Part shown: piece by piece, positions 1 to 9,592 of the stretch
How the letters are laid out: each line of letters begins with the position of its first letter
Position numbering within the stretch: position 1 is the first letter of the stretch
Assembly: GCF_900108485.1 (NCBI RefSeq)
Contig: NZ_FNXF01000007.1
Location: forward strand, 122,937 to 186,936
Direction of reading: 5' to 3'
DNA length: 64,000 bases
From: Rheinheimera pacifica
GTDB lineage: Bacteria; Pseudomonadota; Gammaproteobacteria; Enterobacterales; Alteromonadaceae
Translations under genes and position numbers: made by a program
The notes under the pieces: model-generated
Seen by the model: the letters and a program-made list of their open reading frames with translations, nothing else
What the model was told of the DNA's origin: nothing
The model's database searches: none

Positions 1-112
1 CTGTCGTAATTTTCTTTGATACGGCAATAAAAGTACACATACCAAGGAAGAAGGTCAGCGCCAGGTTCTCAATAAACACTGCGCGAACAAATAAGCTTAT
101 ATAATGTTCCAT
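1..112 (-). CDS. nqrE: NqrE, Na+-translocating NADH-quinone reductase subunit E (partial, N-terminus only)
   Basis: The first 37 codons, read from 112 leftwards, begin [16 protein letters not shown] and continue with a hydrophobic stretch typical of NqrE, one of the integral membrane subunits of the sodium-pumping NADH:quinone oxidoreductase. The rest of the gene runs off the left edge. It follows nqrD with a 10-base gap and is the fifth gene of the nqrABCDE(F) order, which makes the call secure despite the short fragment. NqrF would be expected further left. Confidence 0.9.
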   Translation of the reverse strand, partial: MEHYISLFVRAVFIENLALTFFLGMCTFIAVSKKITT

Positions 113-122
113 CTACAGCTCC

Positions 123-752
123 TTATGCCTTCTCGACTTGTTCAGTACGGTAAGTACGCAGTAACCAAATCAGGCCGGCAATAATGATAAAGGCGCTTGG
201 TGGCATTAGCAGCAAGCCCATCGGCTGATACCAGCCGCCATCTTTTACCAGTGGCATAATTTCAATACCAAACAGAGTACCTGAACCGCCTAATTCACGA
301 ATAAAGGCAACGGTCATCAGTACTACGCTATAACCTAAACCATTACCGATACCATCAAGGAAGCTGATACCTGGCGCGCTTTTCATCGCGAACGCTTCAG
401 CACGGCCCATTACGATACAGTTAGTGATAATCAGGCCAACAAATACCGATAACTCTTTGGCTACATCGTAGGCGAAGGCTTTCAGTAATTGGTCTACCAA
501 AATTACCAGAGAGGCGATGATCGTCATCTGCACGATAATACGCACGCTGGACGGTATATGGTTACGAATTAACGAGATAAAAAAGTTAGAGAAAGCCGTT
601 ACCAGAGTTAGTGCAATACACATAACCAGGGCTTTATCCATCTTAGTGGTTACCGCCAGCGCAGAACAGATACCCAGTACCTGCAAAGCAATAGGGTTAT
701 TGGCAAATACCGGGCCAAACAGAACCGTTTTAATTTCTTTTGCATTAGCCAT
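123..752 (-). CDS. nqrD: NqrD, Na+-NQR subunit D
   Basis: This 209-residue protein is almost entirely hydrophobic, with about six membrane segments, and matches NqrD in length and in the conserved stretch around [15 protein letters not shown] near residue 110. NqrD and NqrE form a symmetric pair in the inner membrane that contributes to the sodium path and to a membrane iron centre of the NADH:ubiquinone oxidoreductase. It overlaps the end of nqrC by 8 bases, which suggests translational coupling within the operon. Confidence 0.95.
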   Translation of the reverse strand: MANAKEIKTVLFGPVFANNPIALQVLGICSALAVTTKMDKALVMCIALTLVTAFSNFFISLIRNHIPSSVRIIVQMTIIASLVILVDQLLKAFAYDVAKELSVFVGLIITNCIVMGRAEAFAMKSAPGISFLDGIGNGLGYSVVLMTVAFIRELGGSGTLFGIEIMPLVKDGGWYQPMGLLLMPPSAFIIIAGLIWLLRTYRTEQVEKA

Positions 753-1530
753 TATTCAATGCTCCGTCGCGAACTTTAGCCAGGAACGGGGCAAACCCCT
801 TAGCACCTGCCCAGAAATCGAAAGTGTACTGTACGCCATTGCTGGTTAACGTCGCACCAGACAAGCCGTCAACTTCAAAGGCAGAATCAGCGCTGGCATT
901 ACCCGGCTTCACCACTTTAATAGCAGGGGCACCAGATTGATCAAGCAGCTTTTTACCTTCGAATTGCGCCACCCATCTTGGATTTTGCACTTCACCACCT
1001 AAGCCGGCTGTTTCGCCCTGCTCATAGTAGTTAAGGCCTTTGATGGTAGAGCCATCAGCACCCAGAGCTAAAAAGGCATGCATCGTAGACCATAAACCGT
1101 AGCCATGAATTGGCAACACTATGGCTGATAACTCACCTGACTCCACACCATCGTTGTACGCCAGATAAACCGGAGCAATATTAGCGCGGCTTTTAATTGA
1201 CGCGACATCTTCGTCACCTGACAAGCGAATACTCTCTTCCGGATTTTTCATAAACTTCCGGTAATCGTAGTTAGCAGGCTTTTCAACAAAATCGCCGGTG
1301 TTTAAGTCAACAAAGCGCTCTTCAATATGCTTGTTGTACAGCGCATTAATATCGCTACCAGACAGTAACCCAGTTACTGCCAATACGTTTTTCTGCGAGT
1401 CCAGCAGCTTGTTTGCTGTTTGTTGCGGACGTAACTGCACTGCGGCAGTAGATACAATCACCGCACAAACTAAACATAAAGAGATGACTACGATCAGCGT
1501 TTTGCTGATGCTATCGTTATTACTAGACAT
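745..1530 (-). CDS. nqrC: NqrC, Na+-NQR subunit C with covalent FMN
   Basis: NqrC carries covalently bound FMN and passes electrons within the Na+-NQR complex. The start at 1530 gives 261 residues beginning [12 protein letters not shown], followed by one membrane helix at about residues 11-31; an upstream in-frame start at 1590 would only add unconserved residues inside nqrB. The flavinylation motif DGLSGAT ends at Thr227, the expected phosphoester-linked residue. The flavin would be attached by an ApbE transferase, which is not in this window. Confidence 0.95.
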   Translation of the reverse strand: MSSNNDSISKTLIVVISLCLVCAVIVSTAAVQLRPQQTANKLLDSQKNVLAVTGLLSGSDINALYNKHIEERFVDLNTGDFVEKPANYDYRKFMKNPEESIRLSGDEDVASIKSRANIAPVYLAYNDGVESGELSAIVLPIHGYGLWSTMHAFLALGADGSTIKGLNYYEQGETAGLGGEVQNPRWVAQFEGKKLLDQSGAPAIKVVKPGNASADSAFEVDGLSGATLTSNGVQYTFDFWAGAKGFAPFLAKVRDGALNNG

Positions 1531-2728
1531 TACGTGCCAGCCTCCGTTTGATATTGGCCTGAGCCACGAAGAAATCGAACAATGGCGCAAACAGGTTAGC
1601 GAACAGTATGGCTAACATCATACCTTCAGGGTATGCCGGGTTAACGACACGGATCATCACAACCATAAAGCCAATCAGAATACCGTATGCCCACTTACCT
1701 TTATCAGTAAAGGACGCTGAAACCGGGTCAGTTGCCATAAATAACATACCAATGGCAAAGCCGCCCAATACCAGGTGCCAGTGCCAGGGCATGGCAAACA
1801 TAGTGTTACTTTCTGAGCCGATGGCGTTAAACAGGTAAGCAGACAGCACCATACCCACCATAACACCGGCCACTATGCGCCAGGAGGCTATACGGAAGTA
1901 AATCAGAGCTAAACCACCGATTAATAGTGCTAATACTGAGGTTTCACCGACAGAACCCGGAATAAAGCCCAGGAAGGCATCCCACCACAGTTCCATGTTA
2001 GCTGCATAATCAAGCTCGCCTGCTGCAGCCTTGCTTAGCCAGGTCGCCCCTGAATAACCATCGGCTACTGTCCATACTGCATCACCGGAAATTTGTGCCG
2101 GATAAGCAAAAAACAGAAACGCACGGCCAGCCAGCGCCGGGTTTAAGAAGTTACGGCCGGTACCACCAAACACTTCTTTGGCAATAACGATACCGAAAGT
2201 AATACCCAGTGCTACCTGCCACAGCGGAATAGTCGCCGGCAGAATTAACGCAAACAGGATAGAACTAACAAAGAAGCCTTCGTTAACTTCGTGCTTACGC
2301 ACTGAGGCAAACAATACTTCCCAAAAGCCACCAACAATAAAGGTTACAGCGTAAATTGGCAGAAACCAAACGGCGCCGTACCACATTTTACTGCCCCAGC
2401 CGGATTGGGCGGTCAGTTCACCACCTAAGGCCTGATAAACAGCAACCTGCCAGGTATCTGGCGTGCCAAAACCAGCCTGCAGGGCAATAACCGCCTGATG
2501 ACCAATATTGTACATACCAAAGAATAGCGCCGGGAACAATGCCAGCCAAACAAAGATCATGATACGTTTTAAATCGATACTATCACGTACGTGAGTACCG
2601 TTTTTCGTCACCAGACCTGGGGTATAAAGGACAGTAGCAATAGCTTCATACAGCGCATACCACTTTTCATATTTACCGCCTTTCTCAAAAGACGGCTCAA
2701 TGCGCTCTAAAAAATGCTTCAAACTCAT
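1523..2728 (-). CDS. nqrB: NqrB, Na+-NQR subunit B with covalent FMN
   Basis: NqrB is the large membrane subunit of the sodium-pumping NADH dehydrogenase; it binds FMN covalently and riboflavin non-covalently and takes part in quinone reduction and sodium translocation. From the start at 2728 ([10 protein letters not shown]) the protein has 401 residues and about ten hydrophobic segments. The flavinylation motif DGYSGAT ends at Thr229. The longer frame to 2761 lacks conservation. It overlaps nqrC by 8 bases and lies 2 bases after nqrA. Confidence 0.95.
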   Translation of the reverse strand: MSLKHFLERIEPSFEKGGKYEKWYALYEAIATVLYTPGLVTKNGTHVRDSIDLKRIMIFVWLALFPALFFGMYNIGHQAVIALQAGFGTPDTWQVAVYQALGGELTAQSGWGSKMWYGAVWFLPIYAVTFIVGGFWEVLFASVRKHEVNEGFFVSSILFALILPATIPLWQVALGITFGIVIAKEVFGGTGRNFLNPALAGRAFLFFAYPAQISGDAVWTVADGYSGATWLSKAAAGELDYAANMELWWDAFLGFIPGSVGETSVLALLIGGLALIYFRIASWRIVAGVMVGMVLSAYLFNAIGSESNTMFAMPWHWHLVLGGFAIGMLFMATDPVSASFTDKGKWAYGILIGFMVVMIRVVNPAYPEGMMLAILFANLFAPLFDFFVAQANIKRRLARNV

Positions 2729-2730
2729 GA

Positions 2731-4068
2731 TTAGCCTTCCTTCTGAATGGTCGTCAGGCAACTACGCAAAATGGTGCCATAGTCATACTTACCCGGACAC
2801 ACAAAGGTACACAGCGCCAGATCTTCTTCGTCTAATTCCAGACAACCTAAGGATACTGCACCATCAGTGTCACCCGACACCATGTCGCGCAGCAGCAACG
2901 TAGGCAGAATATCCAGTGGCATAACGCGCTCATAGTTACCAATCGGTACCATGGCACGGGATGAACCATTAGTGGTGGTAGTCATACTGAACAGCCGCTT
3001 TGGATTCAGATGTGACAAATAAGCGCGGGTTACTGAAAACTTCGTTGCGCCCGGAGCAATCCAGCCTAAGAACTCTTTTTCAGTACCTTCAGCCAGCACC
3101 GAAAGCTGTGTATGGTAACGCCCGACATAACCATGTACGCCATGTGCCGTAGCACCTGCTAACACTGAACCCGAAATAATACGGTTCTGGCCGTCTGTCA
3201 GTTCACCGGCAGTCAGTTCGCTGGTTGAAGCGCCCAGTATGGTTTTAACCAAACGTGGATTTTTCACTACCGGGCCGGCAACAGCGATTACACGTTCATT
3301 GTGTAGCTCACCGCTGGTAAATAACTTGCCGATTGCGATAACGTCCTGATAACCGATGTGCCAAACTATCTTTTTCGCACTAACGGGGTCAAGCAGGTGA
3401 ATATGGGTACCTACCAGACCTGCAGGGTGCGGGCCATCAAACTCGGCTACTTCAGCTTTGCTGATAGTGGGTACTGTAGCGCCGGCTTTCTTACACAAGT
3501 ACAGCTTACCGTCTGTCAGCGTTGCTAACAGGGTTAAGCCCTGAGTAAATGCCTCGCTGTCAGCAGCAATAACTACAGCAGGATCGGCAGCCAGCGGGTT
3601 GGTATCCATAGCATTGACGAAAATCGCACGCGGCGTACTGTCAATGGCTGGGGTCTGGCTAAACGGGCGAGTGCGAAACGCAACCCATAACCCTGAGTCT
3701 ACCAGATTTTGCACAACCTGCTCACGGCTTAAACCGGCGAGCTGATCGGCAGAATATTTGGCAAACTGGACGGCATCATTACCTGCAGCAGCAATCACTA
3801 CAGATTGTAATACCCGCTTAGCGCCACGATTGATCTCTTTGACGGTGCCCGCCAACGGTGCAGTAAACTTAACGCCCGGATTTTTCTTATCTTCGAAAAG
3901 TACCTGGCCTTTCTTTACCGTATCGCCAACTTCAACCGACATGGTCGGACGCATACCAATATACTCTTCGCCTAATACAGCGACAGTGTTAATGGTATTG
4001 CCCGCACTGATCTCTTGTTTAGGACTGCCCGCGAGGGGAATGTCCAAGCCTTTTTTGAGTTTTATCAT
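2731..4068 (-). CDS. nqrA: NqrA, Na+-NQR subunit A
   Basis: NqrA is the peripheral cytoplasmic subunit of Na+-NQR. The protein starts [14 protein letters not shown], the conserved N-terminus of the family, and has 445 residues, the usual size. A GTG four codons upstream (4080) is an alternative start, but the family N-terminus favours the ATG at 4068. No strong Shine-Dalgarno sequence is visible for either. It is the first gene of the operon, so the nqr promoter should lie in 4069-4351. Confidence 0.95.
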   Translation of the reverse strand: MIKLKKGLDIPLAGSPKQEISAGNTINTVAVLGEEYIGMRPTMSVEVGDTVKKGQVLFEDKKNPGVKFTAPLAGTVKEINRGAKRVLQSVVIAAAGNDAVQFAKYSADQLAGLSREQVVQNLVDSGLWVAFRTRPFSQTPAIDSTPRAIFVNAMDTNPLAADPAVVIAADSEAFTQGLTLLATLTDGKLYLCKKAGATVPTISKAEVAEFDGPHPAGLVGTHIHLLDPVSAKKIVWHIGYQDVIAIGKLFTSGELHNERVIAVAGPVVKNPRLVKTILGASTSELTAGELTDGQNRIISGSVLAGATAHGVHGYVGRYHTQLSVLAEGTEKEFLGWIAPGATKFSVTRAYLSHLNPKRLFSMTTTTNGSSRAMVPIGNYERVMPLDILPTLLLRDMVSGDTDGAVSLGCLELDEEDLALCTFVCPGKYDYGTILRSCLTTIQKEG

Positions 4069-4351
4069 ACGTACTTGCACTACTATTTTGGGAAGAAACA
4101 GGGCCTAGTTTTTCAGCTGCTCACCGCGCAGCGCATCCGGAGTTATTTATCAGGGTTTCCCACTGTTTATTTTTAAACCAGATACACGTATTAAAGTCGC
4201 GGATTCTAGCATTAATACAGCTGCCTATCTATGCTGTTGCGCAAATTTTCCGGTAAACCAACCGGGCTATATGGCCATTGGTCTACCCTGACAGCGGAGC
4301 GACATTAGCGTTTTGCTGCTGCAAATTCTAGTCAACTTTAGTTCATTTGCG
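4069..4351. other. Intergenic region between fabV and nqrA
   Basis: This stretch separates the end of fabV from nqrA, both on the minus strand. It should hold the nqr promoter and leader. I could not pick a promoter with good spacing, and I see no coding frame. The fabV terminator occupies its left border. Confidence 0.5.
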
Positions 4352-4378
4352 CATAAACAAAAGCCGCCCGTAGGCGGC
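4352..4378 (-). terminator. Rho-independent terminator of fabV
   Basis: On the minus strand the RNA reads GCCGCC, a four-base loop, GGCGGC and then TTTTGTTT, a compact GC-rich stem (4363-4368 with 4373-4378) followed by a U-rich tract. It lies 10 bases after the fabV stop codon and separates fabV from the nqr region. Confidence 0.85.
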
Positions 4379-4387
4379 CTGATAAAA

Positions 4388-5581
4388 TTAACCGGCAATG
4401 TTTTGCAGTGGCACCATAGGTGAGACATCTGCATCATAATCAACATGGCTGTAACCAAAGCCAAATAGCCTTAAGAATTCATTATGATAGCCTTTATAAT
4501 CAGTCAGCGTATCAATACTGTCTGTTGTTACCTGGCCCCATAAGTCTTTTACGGCCTGTTGAATATGTGCGCTAAGCTCCTTGCCGTCCATGCGTAAACG
4601 GCCGGCCTCATCCATAACAGGCGTGTCACTGTATAATCCCTGACGGAATAAACCGTTAATCTGCTCAATACAGCCTTCATGCGTGCCTTCTTCTTTCATG
4701 ACACGATATAACAGCGAAATATACAGCGGCATAATAGGAATGGCAGAGCTGGCCTGGGTAACCAGCGCTTTTAATGAGGCGACATAGGCTTTACCTTTTT
4801 TATCGGCCAACTGAGCCGTAATGGCAGCGGCTGCCCGGTCTAAATCCTCTTTAGCTTTACCGATAGTGGCTTTACCGTAGATTGGCCAGGTCAGTTCTTT
4901 ACCAATATAGGTGTAAGCTACTGTCTGGCAGTTATCTGCCAGTACACCGGCAGCATCCAACTGCGTTAACCAGCGCTCCCAGTCTTCACCACCCATCACT
5001 TTTACTGTCTGATAAATTTCATCGTCGTTTGCCGGCTCAACCGACACTTCTTCAATTTCACGCTTGCTGGTATTGAGTGTTCTGGCGGTATAAGACTGGC
5101 CAATAGGTTTTAACACTGAGCTGAAGATCTCGCCGCTTACAGGGTCTTTGCGGCGCGGTGCGGCCAGGCTATACACCACCAGATCAATCTTACCCATTTC
5201 AGTGCGGATAATATCAATGGCTTGTGCTTTTAGCTCGTCGGTAAACGCATCGCCGTTAATGTGTTTATTCCACAGCCCTTCTGCCTGAGCAGCCTGTTCA
5301 AATGCGGCTGTGTTATACCAACCGGCAGAAGCCGTTTTACTCTCTGTGGGTTCTTTCTCAAAAAATATACCCAGGGTTTTAGCACCTGAGCCAAAAGCTG
5401 CAGTAATACGTGAGGCCAGGCCATAACCGGTAGAAGCACCAATCACCAGCACATTCTTCGGCCCATTGGCTACAGGCCCAGCTTTTTTAACATACTCGAT
5501 TTGTTCTTTTACATGCTCGGCACAGCCGACAGGATGAGCGTTAGTACAGATAAAACCACGAATTTTCGGTTGAATAACCAT
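4388..5581 (-). CDS. fabV: FabV, NADH-dependent enoyl-ACP reductase
   Basis: FabV catalyses the last reduction in each fatty-acid elongation cycle, converting trans-2-enoyl-ACP to acyl-ACP; it belongs to the long type of short-chain dehydrogenase and, unlike FabI, is naturally insensitive to triclosan. The 397-residue length fits. Visible features are the nucleotide-binding [11 protein letters not shown] motif near residue 48 and the catalytic Tyr-x8-Lys pair at Tyr235 and Lys244. A strong AGGAG precedes the ATG at 5581. It is a single gene with its own terminator. Confidence 0.95.
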   Translation of the reverse strand: MVIQPKIRGFICTNAHPVGCAEHVKEQIEYVKKAGPVANGPKNVLVIGASTGYGLASRITAAFGSGAKTLGIFFEKEPTESKTASAGWYNTAAFEQAAQAEGLWNKHINGDAFTDELKAQAIDIIRTEMGKIDLVVYSLAAPRRKDPVSGEIFSSVLKPIGQSYTARTLNTSKREIEEVSVEPANDDEIYQTVKVMGGEDWERWLTQLDAAGVLADNCQTVAYTYIGKELTWPIYGKATIGKAKEDLDRAAAAITAQLADKKGKAYVASLKALVTQASSAIPIMPLYISLLYRVMKEEGTHEGCIEQINGLFRQGLYSDTPVMDEAGRLRMDGKELSAHIQQAVKDLWGQVTTDSIDTLTDYKGYHNEFLRLFGFGYSHVDYDADVSPMVPLQNIAG

Positions 5582-5698
5582 GACAGCTCCTGCTGTTGTC
5601 TCGACAAAATTGACGCTAGTGTAAAACTTTACCGCAGAAAACAGGTCTGATCAGCACGTTTTATCTGCCAGATTAAAATTAATGTACGCCGGACAGAA

Positions 5699-5723
5699 AA
5701 AAAGCGTCATATCGACGCTTTTT
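5699..5723. terminator. Bidirectional hairpin at the end of the bolA-family gene
   Basis: A perfect 10-bp stem, AAAAAGCGTC (5699-5708) with GACGCTTTTT (5714-5723), has a five-base loop and A/T runs on both sides. On the minus strand it ends transcription of the bolA-family gene; its stem includes that gene's stop codon. The fabV promoter must lie between this hairpin and 5581. Confidence 0.8.
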
Positions 5724-6039
5724 CAGTTTTATTACCGCCATAGCATCGTGGCGACACTGGCGGTTTTTCGGCGTAGTATTCGTACCACTCCGACGGCGTG
5801 TATGTATGTAACGCTAATGCGTGTATTTTCTCTGCCAGTTCCTCTGCCACTATGGCATTAACTGCCCGGTGGCGTTGTAACAAGCGCAAGCCATTAAAAG
5901 CTGGCGTTACAATGACCACTTTAAAATGCGACTCAGAGCCCTGAGGCACATTATGCAGGTGGCTTTCATTCACCACGTCAAGGAACACAGGATCAAATGC
6001 ACTAAGTAACTTCTGCTCAATAGCTGTATGAATCAACAT
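5707..6039 (-). CDS. bolA: BolA-family protein
   Basis: This 110-residue protein has the class II KH-like BolA fold: the conserved NESHLHNVP.GSESHFKVVIV segment near residues 24-44, then the HRAVNAIVAEEL helix near residues 57-68. BolA proteins pair with monothiol glutaredoxins in iron-sulfur and redox control, and E. coli BolA also affects morphology and biofilm formation. The length and the extended C-terminal tail fit BolA better than IbaG. AAGGA stands 8 bases before the ATG. Confidence 0.88.
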   Translation of the reverse strand: MLIHTAIEQKLLSAFDPVFLDVVNESHLHNVPQGSESHFKVVIVTPAFNGLRLLQRHRAVNAIVAEELAEKIHALALHTYTPSEWYEYYAEKPPVSPRCYGGNKTEKASI

Positions 6040-6165
6040 AGCCCTAATCCTTTTTTATTCCTTTAATTAACTCTAGATGCCCACGTTAAACTTGCCAGCG
6101 GGTTTTGCTGTCAAGTTAAATAATCAGAACTAACGGGCTGGCGGCGTTACTAAAAATAAATTTGT

Positions 6166-6798
6166 CTAAGCCTTTGCCGCAATATAACGAAAGGTCAGGT
6201 TCAACCTTGTCTCAGTTACCCGGCTTTGCTTTGGCAACCGGTGCAGCCAGTGCTGCTGGCTGCCCTGACTCATCAGCAACAAACTACCGGGCGTCAAATC
6301 CAGCGCCAGTTGCCACTGCTGCCGGCGATGTTTTAACTCAAAACGCCGTGCAGCGCCAAGGCTGACGGAGGCGATAACAGGATCATCTCCCAGTTCTGGT
6401 TCATTGTCAGCATGCCAGCCCATATGTTGCTGACCGTTTGCATATAAATTCAGCAACACGCAGTTAAAGGGTTGCTGCAAAAACCGGCTTATCTCGCCAG
6501 CCAGTTGCTTGACTGCCGGATGCCAGGGCACCGGCATAAAAGTAGTGCCTGAATAACGATAACTACAATGACTGTCGGCCATCCATACCTGCTGGCGTGG
6601 TATTTTTACCTTTTTGCCAAACATCAGAATACTGTCCTGCGCCCAGGCCAGTTGAGCAACCAGTTCAGCCTGTAGCTGTGCACTTTCACCGGCATTTAAC
6701 CAGCCCGGCCATAATACCATATGCGCATCGGGCAAATGGAACACATGCTCGGGGTATTGCTGGTTGTCGGCCTGGCGTGGCCGTGTCAAAATACTCAT
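6166..6798 (-). CDS. alkB: AlkB-family 2-oxoglutarate/Fe(II) DNA repair dioxygenase
   Basis: AlkB-family enzymes remove alkyl groups such as 1-methyladenine and 3-methylcytosine by oxidative demethylation. In this 210-residue protein the iron ligands appear as the HxD of MGWHADNEPELG (about residue 128) and a later His in QQHWLHRLPK, and the 2-oxoglutarate-binding arginines as RFELKHR and RLNLTFR near the C-terminus. The layout resembles the AlkB2/AlkB3 (YbiU/ALKBH2-like) subgroup rather than E. coli AlkB. It is divergent from rlmG with only 23 bases between the start codons, so the two promoters must overlap each other's genes. Confidence 0.85.
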   Translation of the reverse strand: MSILTRPRQADNQQYPEHVFHLPDAHMVLWPGWLNAGESAQLQAELVAQLAWAQDSILMFGKKVKIPRQQVWMADSHCSYRYSGTTFMPVPWHPAVKQLAGEISRFLQQPFNCVLLNLYANGQQHMGWHADNEPELGDDPVIASVSLGAARRFELKHRRQQWQLALDLTPGSLLLMSQGSQQHWLHRLPKQSRVTETRLNLTFRYIAAKA

Positions 6799-6821
6799 CT
6801 TATTTCATCACTCGTGTTTCT

Positions 6822-7985
6822 ATGAATACCACTTTTGTGCATTCTCAAGGCAGCCTGCAGTTACACCGCTGGCCGCTTAACCAACCCAATAACAGTTTAC
6901 AGGCGTGGGATGCGGCTGACGAATTGTTGATCCTGCATGCGCAGGAAGCAATTAGCCAATTCACATTGCAACATCAGCGTCAGCCGACGTTGCTGCTTAT
7001 TAATGACAGTTTCGGCGCTTTGTCCTCTGCGCTGTCTGGCTGTACTCAGTTTCAGATAAACGACTCTGTACTGGCGGCAAAGGGCACTTTATATAACCGC
7101 CAGCAAAACAATATTGCGGATAGCGGCCTGCAGCAACTATCCAGCCTGGCCCCCTACCCGGCACAGCCAGATATAGTGCTGCTGAAGCTTCCCAATAATC
7201 ACAGTTATCTGCAATATATATTGCAACAACTTGCCCGTGTAGTTACGCCACAAAGCATAATTCTGGCCAGTGCCAAAGCAAAAGATATCAGTCGTAACGT
7301 ACTGGCGATGTTTGACAATACGCTGGGCCCGGCCACAGCGTCGCTCACCGTAAAGAAGTGCCGTCTGATCGAATGCAGCTTTAGCGCGCCATTGCCGGGT
7401 GCGGCTGCAGTAGAGTTTCCATTAGCCTGGCCACTGGAGCAGACCGAGTTTACTGTGATAAACCACGCCAATGTGTTTTCCCGGGAAAAGCTTGATCAGG
7501 GCGCACGGTTCTTTTTACAGCATTTGCCTGAAATTAAAAGCGCCCAGCGCGTTATAGATTTAGGCTGTGGCAATGGTGTGTTAGGGCTGGCTCTGTTAAC
7601 CCAGCACAATGATTTTCAGCTGTTGTGTTGTGATGAATCTTATATGGCGGCAGACTCGGCTCAACAAACCATAGCAAACAACTTGCCGGACAAATTAGCG
7701 CAGTGTGAGTTTATCGTCGATGACTGCCTGAGCCAGCAAGCAGATAAATCGGCTGATGTGGTGCTGTGCAACCCGCCATTTCATCAGCAACACGCCGTTA
7801 CCGGCCATATTGCCAACCAGATGTTTACTGACGCAAAGCGGGTACTGAAACAAGGCGGCCGTTTGCGCATAGTGGCAAACCGCCATCTGGGGTATGCTGA
7901 TGTACTTAAGCGTTTATTCGGCAATTGCCACCAGCTGGCAGCCGACCCTAAATTTGTCATTTTAGAAGCCATAAAAAGGAGCTGA
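6822..7985 (+). CDS. rlmG: RlmG, 23S rRNA (guanine-1835-N2)-methyltransferase
   Basis: The 387-residue protein has the duplicated methyltransferase layout of RsmC/RlmG: a degenerate N-terminal half and an active C-terminal half. Visible motifs are HANVFSREKLDQGARFFLQHLP just before the SAM site VIDLGCGNGVLGL, and the catalytic NPPF in VLCNPPFHQQHA. The start LQAWDAADE context and overall match favour RlmG over RsmC. The ATG at 6822 is chosen because upstream in-frame codons lie inside the divergent alkB gene. Confidence 0.9.
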   Translation: MNTTFVHSQGSLQLHRWPLNQPNNSLQAWDAADELLILHAQEAISQFTLQHQRQPTLLLINDSFGALSSALSGCTQFQINDSVLAAKGTLYNRQQNNIADSGLQQLSSLAPYPAQPDIVLLKLPNNHSYLQYILQQLARVVTPQSIILASAKAKDISRNVLAMFDNTLGPATASLTVKKCRLIECSFSAPLPGAAAVEFPLAWPLEQTEFTVINHANVFSREKLDQGARFFLQHLPEIKSAQRVIDLGCGNGVLGLALLTQHNDFQLLCCDESYMAADSAQQTIANNLPDKLAQCEFIVDDCLSQQADKSADVVLCNPPFHQQHAVTGHIANQMFTDAKRVLKQGGRLRIVANRHLGYADVLKRLFGNCHQLAADPKFVILEAIKRS

Positions 7986-7987
7986 AC

Positions 7988-8539
7988 ATGCGCTACATAC
8001 TTTTAACCCTGCTGTTGCTTACCGGCTGCAGCGCCCCCACACCAAAGTTTATTTTGTCGCCGCAGATATTCTGGCCGCAATCTAATCAGTTGCAACAAGC
8101 CAGGTTTGCTTTTGCCGTATCTGATGAACGCGGCAGACCTTATTCATTGCGGATCCAAAAAGGCACCGACATACAACAGATTAACGCCAGCAACGATATC
8201 AGTGCTGATATACAAAGCACTATGGCGCAAGCGCTAACGGAGCAGGCAGCGATAATTGACCAAAACAGCAATACCCAGATGACCATAAAAATTACCCTGT
8301 TGCAGGCGCTGGTGGATCAGCGCTCACTGGAGCACGCTGTCACTAATCAGGTTTCGTTGACAGTGTTTGTACAAAGCGATCAGGGCACCTTCAGCAAAAC
8401 CTATTCCGGCGACAGCAGCTATACGGCACCGTTTCGGATGGATGTCGCCGCAGTTGAACGCGAATTACGTGTATTAACAGAGCAAGTGCTTGGCCAAATC
8501 CTGCAAGACAGCAGCTGGCATCAGGCAGTCCGGGGGTAA
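7988..8539 (+). CDS. YajG-family lipoprotein
   Basis: The protein has 183 residues and begins MRYILLTLLLLTGCSAP, a signal peptide ending in the lipobox LTGC, so the mature protein should be acylated at Cys14 and anchored in the envelope. The body, with repeated polar beta-type stretches (FAFAVSDERG, MTIKITLLQALVD), fits the YajG family of unknown function; E. coli yajG lies next to ampG, and ampG is also close by here. It starts 2 bases after rlmG and ends 1 base before the cyclophilin gene. Confidence 0.8.
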   Translation: MRYILLTLLLLTGCSAPTPKFILSPQIFWPQSNQLQQARFAFAVSDERGRPYSLRIQKGTDIQQINASNDISADIQSTMAQALTEQAAIIDQNSNTQMTIKITLLQALVDQRSLEHAVTNQVSLTVFVQSDQGTFSKTYSGDSSYTAPFRMDVAAVERELRVLTEQVLGQILQDSSWHQAVRG

Positions 8540-8540
8540 T

Positions 8541-9131
8541 ATGCATAGCTGGACAAGGTTAGCACTGCTGTTATTTAATCTGGTTATGTGCGCCGCACAG
8601 GCCGGACAATTTGTTCAGCCTAATAATCTGTATCCCAAAGTAAAACTGATGACATCGCATGGCGATATTATTGTTGAGCTGGATCGCAGCCGTGCTCCGC
8701 TTAGCGTGAATAATTTTCTCAGTTATGTGAAAAAGAAAAGTTATGACAACACGCTGTTTCACAGGTTGGAACCTGAGTTTGTCTTGCAGGGCGGCGGCTA
8801 TGACGCAAATTATAAACCGGTAGAAGAACAAAAACCGGTGTTTAACGAATCAGGCAATGGTATGAAAAACCAGCTTGGCACTATTGCTATGGCGCGCCTG
8901 AATGATCCGCACAGCGCCACCAGCCAGTTTTTCTTTAATCTGCAGGATAACCCACACCTTGACCCCGGCCGTAACTGGGGTTACGCCGTATTTGGCTATA
9001 TTGTTGAAGGTAACGAGGTGATTGAGAAAATCAGAGCTGTAGCCACAGATACGTCGGCAGAACTTGGCTGGCCAAACGTGCCGGTAGAAAAGGTATTACT
9101 AAAAACAGCTATCGTACTGCCAGAGCAATAA
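8541..9131 (+). CDS. Secreted cyclophilin-type peptidyl-prolyl cis-trans isomerase
   Basis: This 196-residue protein has a signal peptide (MHSWTRLALLLFNLVMCAAQA) followed by a cyclophilin domain. Conserved segments include GDIIVELDRSRAPLSVNNFL, LFHRLEPEFVLQGGGYD, IAMARLNDPHSATSQFFFNL and WGYAVFGYIVEG. Such enzymes speed proline isomerisation during folding in the periplasm, like PpiA. The ATG at 8541 follows CGGGGGT and keeps the signal peptide intact. It closes the short rlmG-yajG-ppi cluster, and AmpG lies just downstream after one more gene. Confidence 0.9.
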   Translation: MHSWTRLALLLFNLVMCAAQAGQFVQPNNLYPKVKLMTSHGDIIVELDRSRAPLSVNNFLSYVKKKSYDNTLFHRLEPEFVLQGGGYDANYKPVEEQKPVFNESGNGMKNQLGTIAMARLNDPHSATSQFFFNLQDNPHLDPGRNWGYAVFGYIVEGNEVIEKIRAVATDTSAELGWPNVPVEKVLLKTAIVLPEQ

Positions 9132-9138
9132 AACCGGC

Positions 9139-9187
9139 TATACTTTGCCTTAACAGTCTTGTCAGTAAGGGGCCGCTGTTAAGGCAA
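9139..9187 (+). promoter_or_regulatory. Leader hairpin masking the ribosome binding site of the 9191 gene
   Basis: A perfect 12-bp inverted repeat, TTGCCTTAACAG (9145-9156) and CTGTTAAGGCAA (9176-9187), encloses a 19-base loop. The right arm contains AAGG (9181-9184), the only Shine-Dalgarno candidate for the ATG at 9191. A TATACT (9139-9144) just before the left arm could be a -10 box. The arrangement suggests control of translation by opening of the stem, or a terminator-like barrier behind the cyclophilin gene. Confidence 0.55.
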
Positions 9188-9190
9188 TAT

Positions 9191-9511
9191 ATGTTAAACC
9201 ACTTTATCGACCTAAAATCACAACAGCTGATTTTTTACATTTCCCGCTACTTCCGTGGCCGCTTGCCGCATAGCGAGCTGCACCTGTTTATCTGGGATAC
9301 GCTGGAAGAGTGGGCACAATTAAGTGCCCCCCTGCAGCAACCATGCAGTAGCAGGGAACGCGTGTTCTGGCATTTAATTCATCAGTTAGAATTCTGGCCC
9401 GATAGCATACTGCAACAAGATAAACTATTGCGGCGCAATATTCAGGATTGCCTCTGTTATCTTAAGGGCTATGGCGTGGCACCACCAGATTGCGTTGGTA
9501 TTAGGCCCTAG
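9191..9511 (+). CDS. Uncharacterised 106-aa protein
   Basis: I do not recognise a family. The protein is soluble-looking, rich in aromatic residues and Leu (SQQLIFYISRYFRGRLPHSELHLFIWDTLEEW), with three cysteines and no signal peptide. Codon use matches its neighbours, and the start is set by AAGG 6 bases upstream of ATG. That Shine-Dalgarno sits inside a 12-bp hairpin. It lies alone between the cyclophilin and ampG genes on the same strand. Confidence 0.6.
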   Translation: MLNHFIDLKSQQLIFYISRYFRGRLPHSELHLFIWDTLEEWAQLSAPLQQPCSSRERVFWHLIHQLEFWPDSILQQDKLLRRNIQDCLCYLKGYGVAPPDCVGIRP

Positions 9512-9592
9512 TGAGGTTACGCTTTGGAGGTTAACAGAGCTTGACCAGAATAATCCGCACTGTAAGCTAGGCCTACAAGCGTGTTTTAGCGG

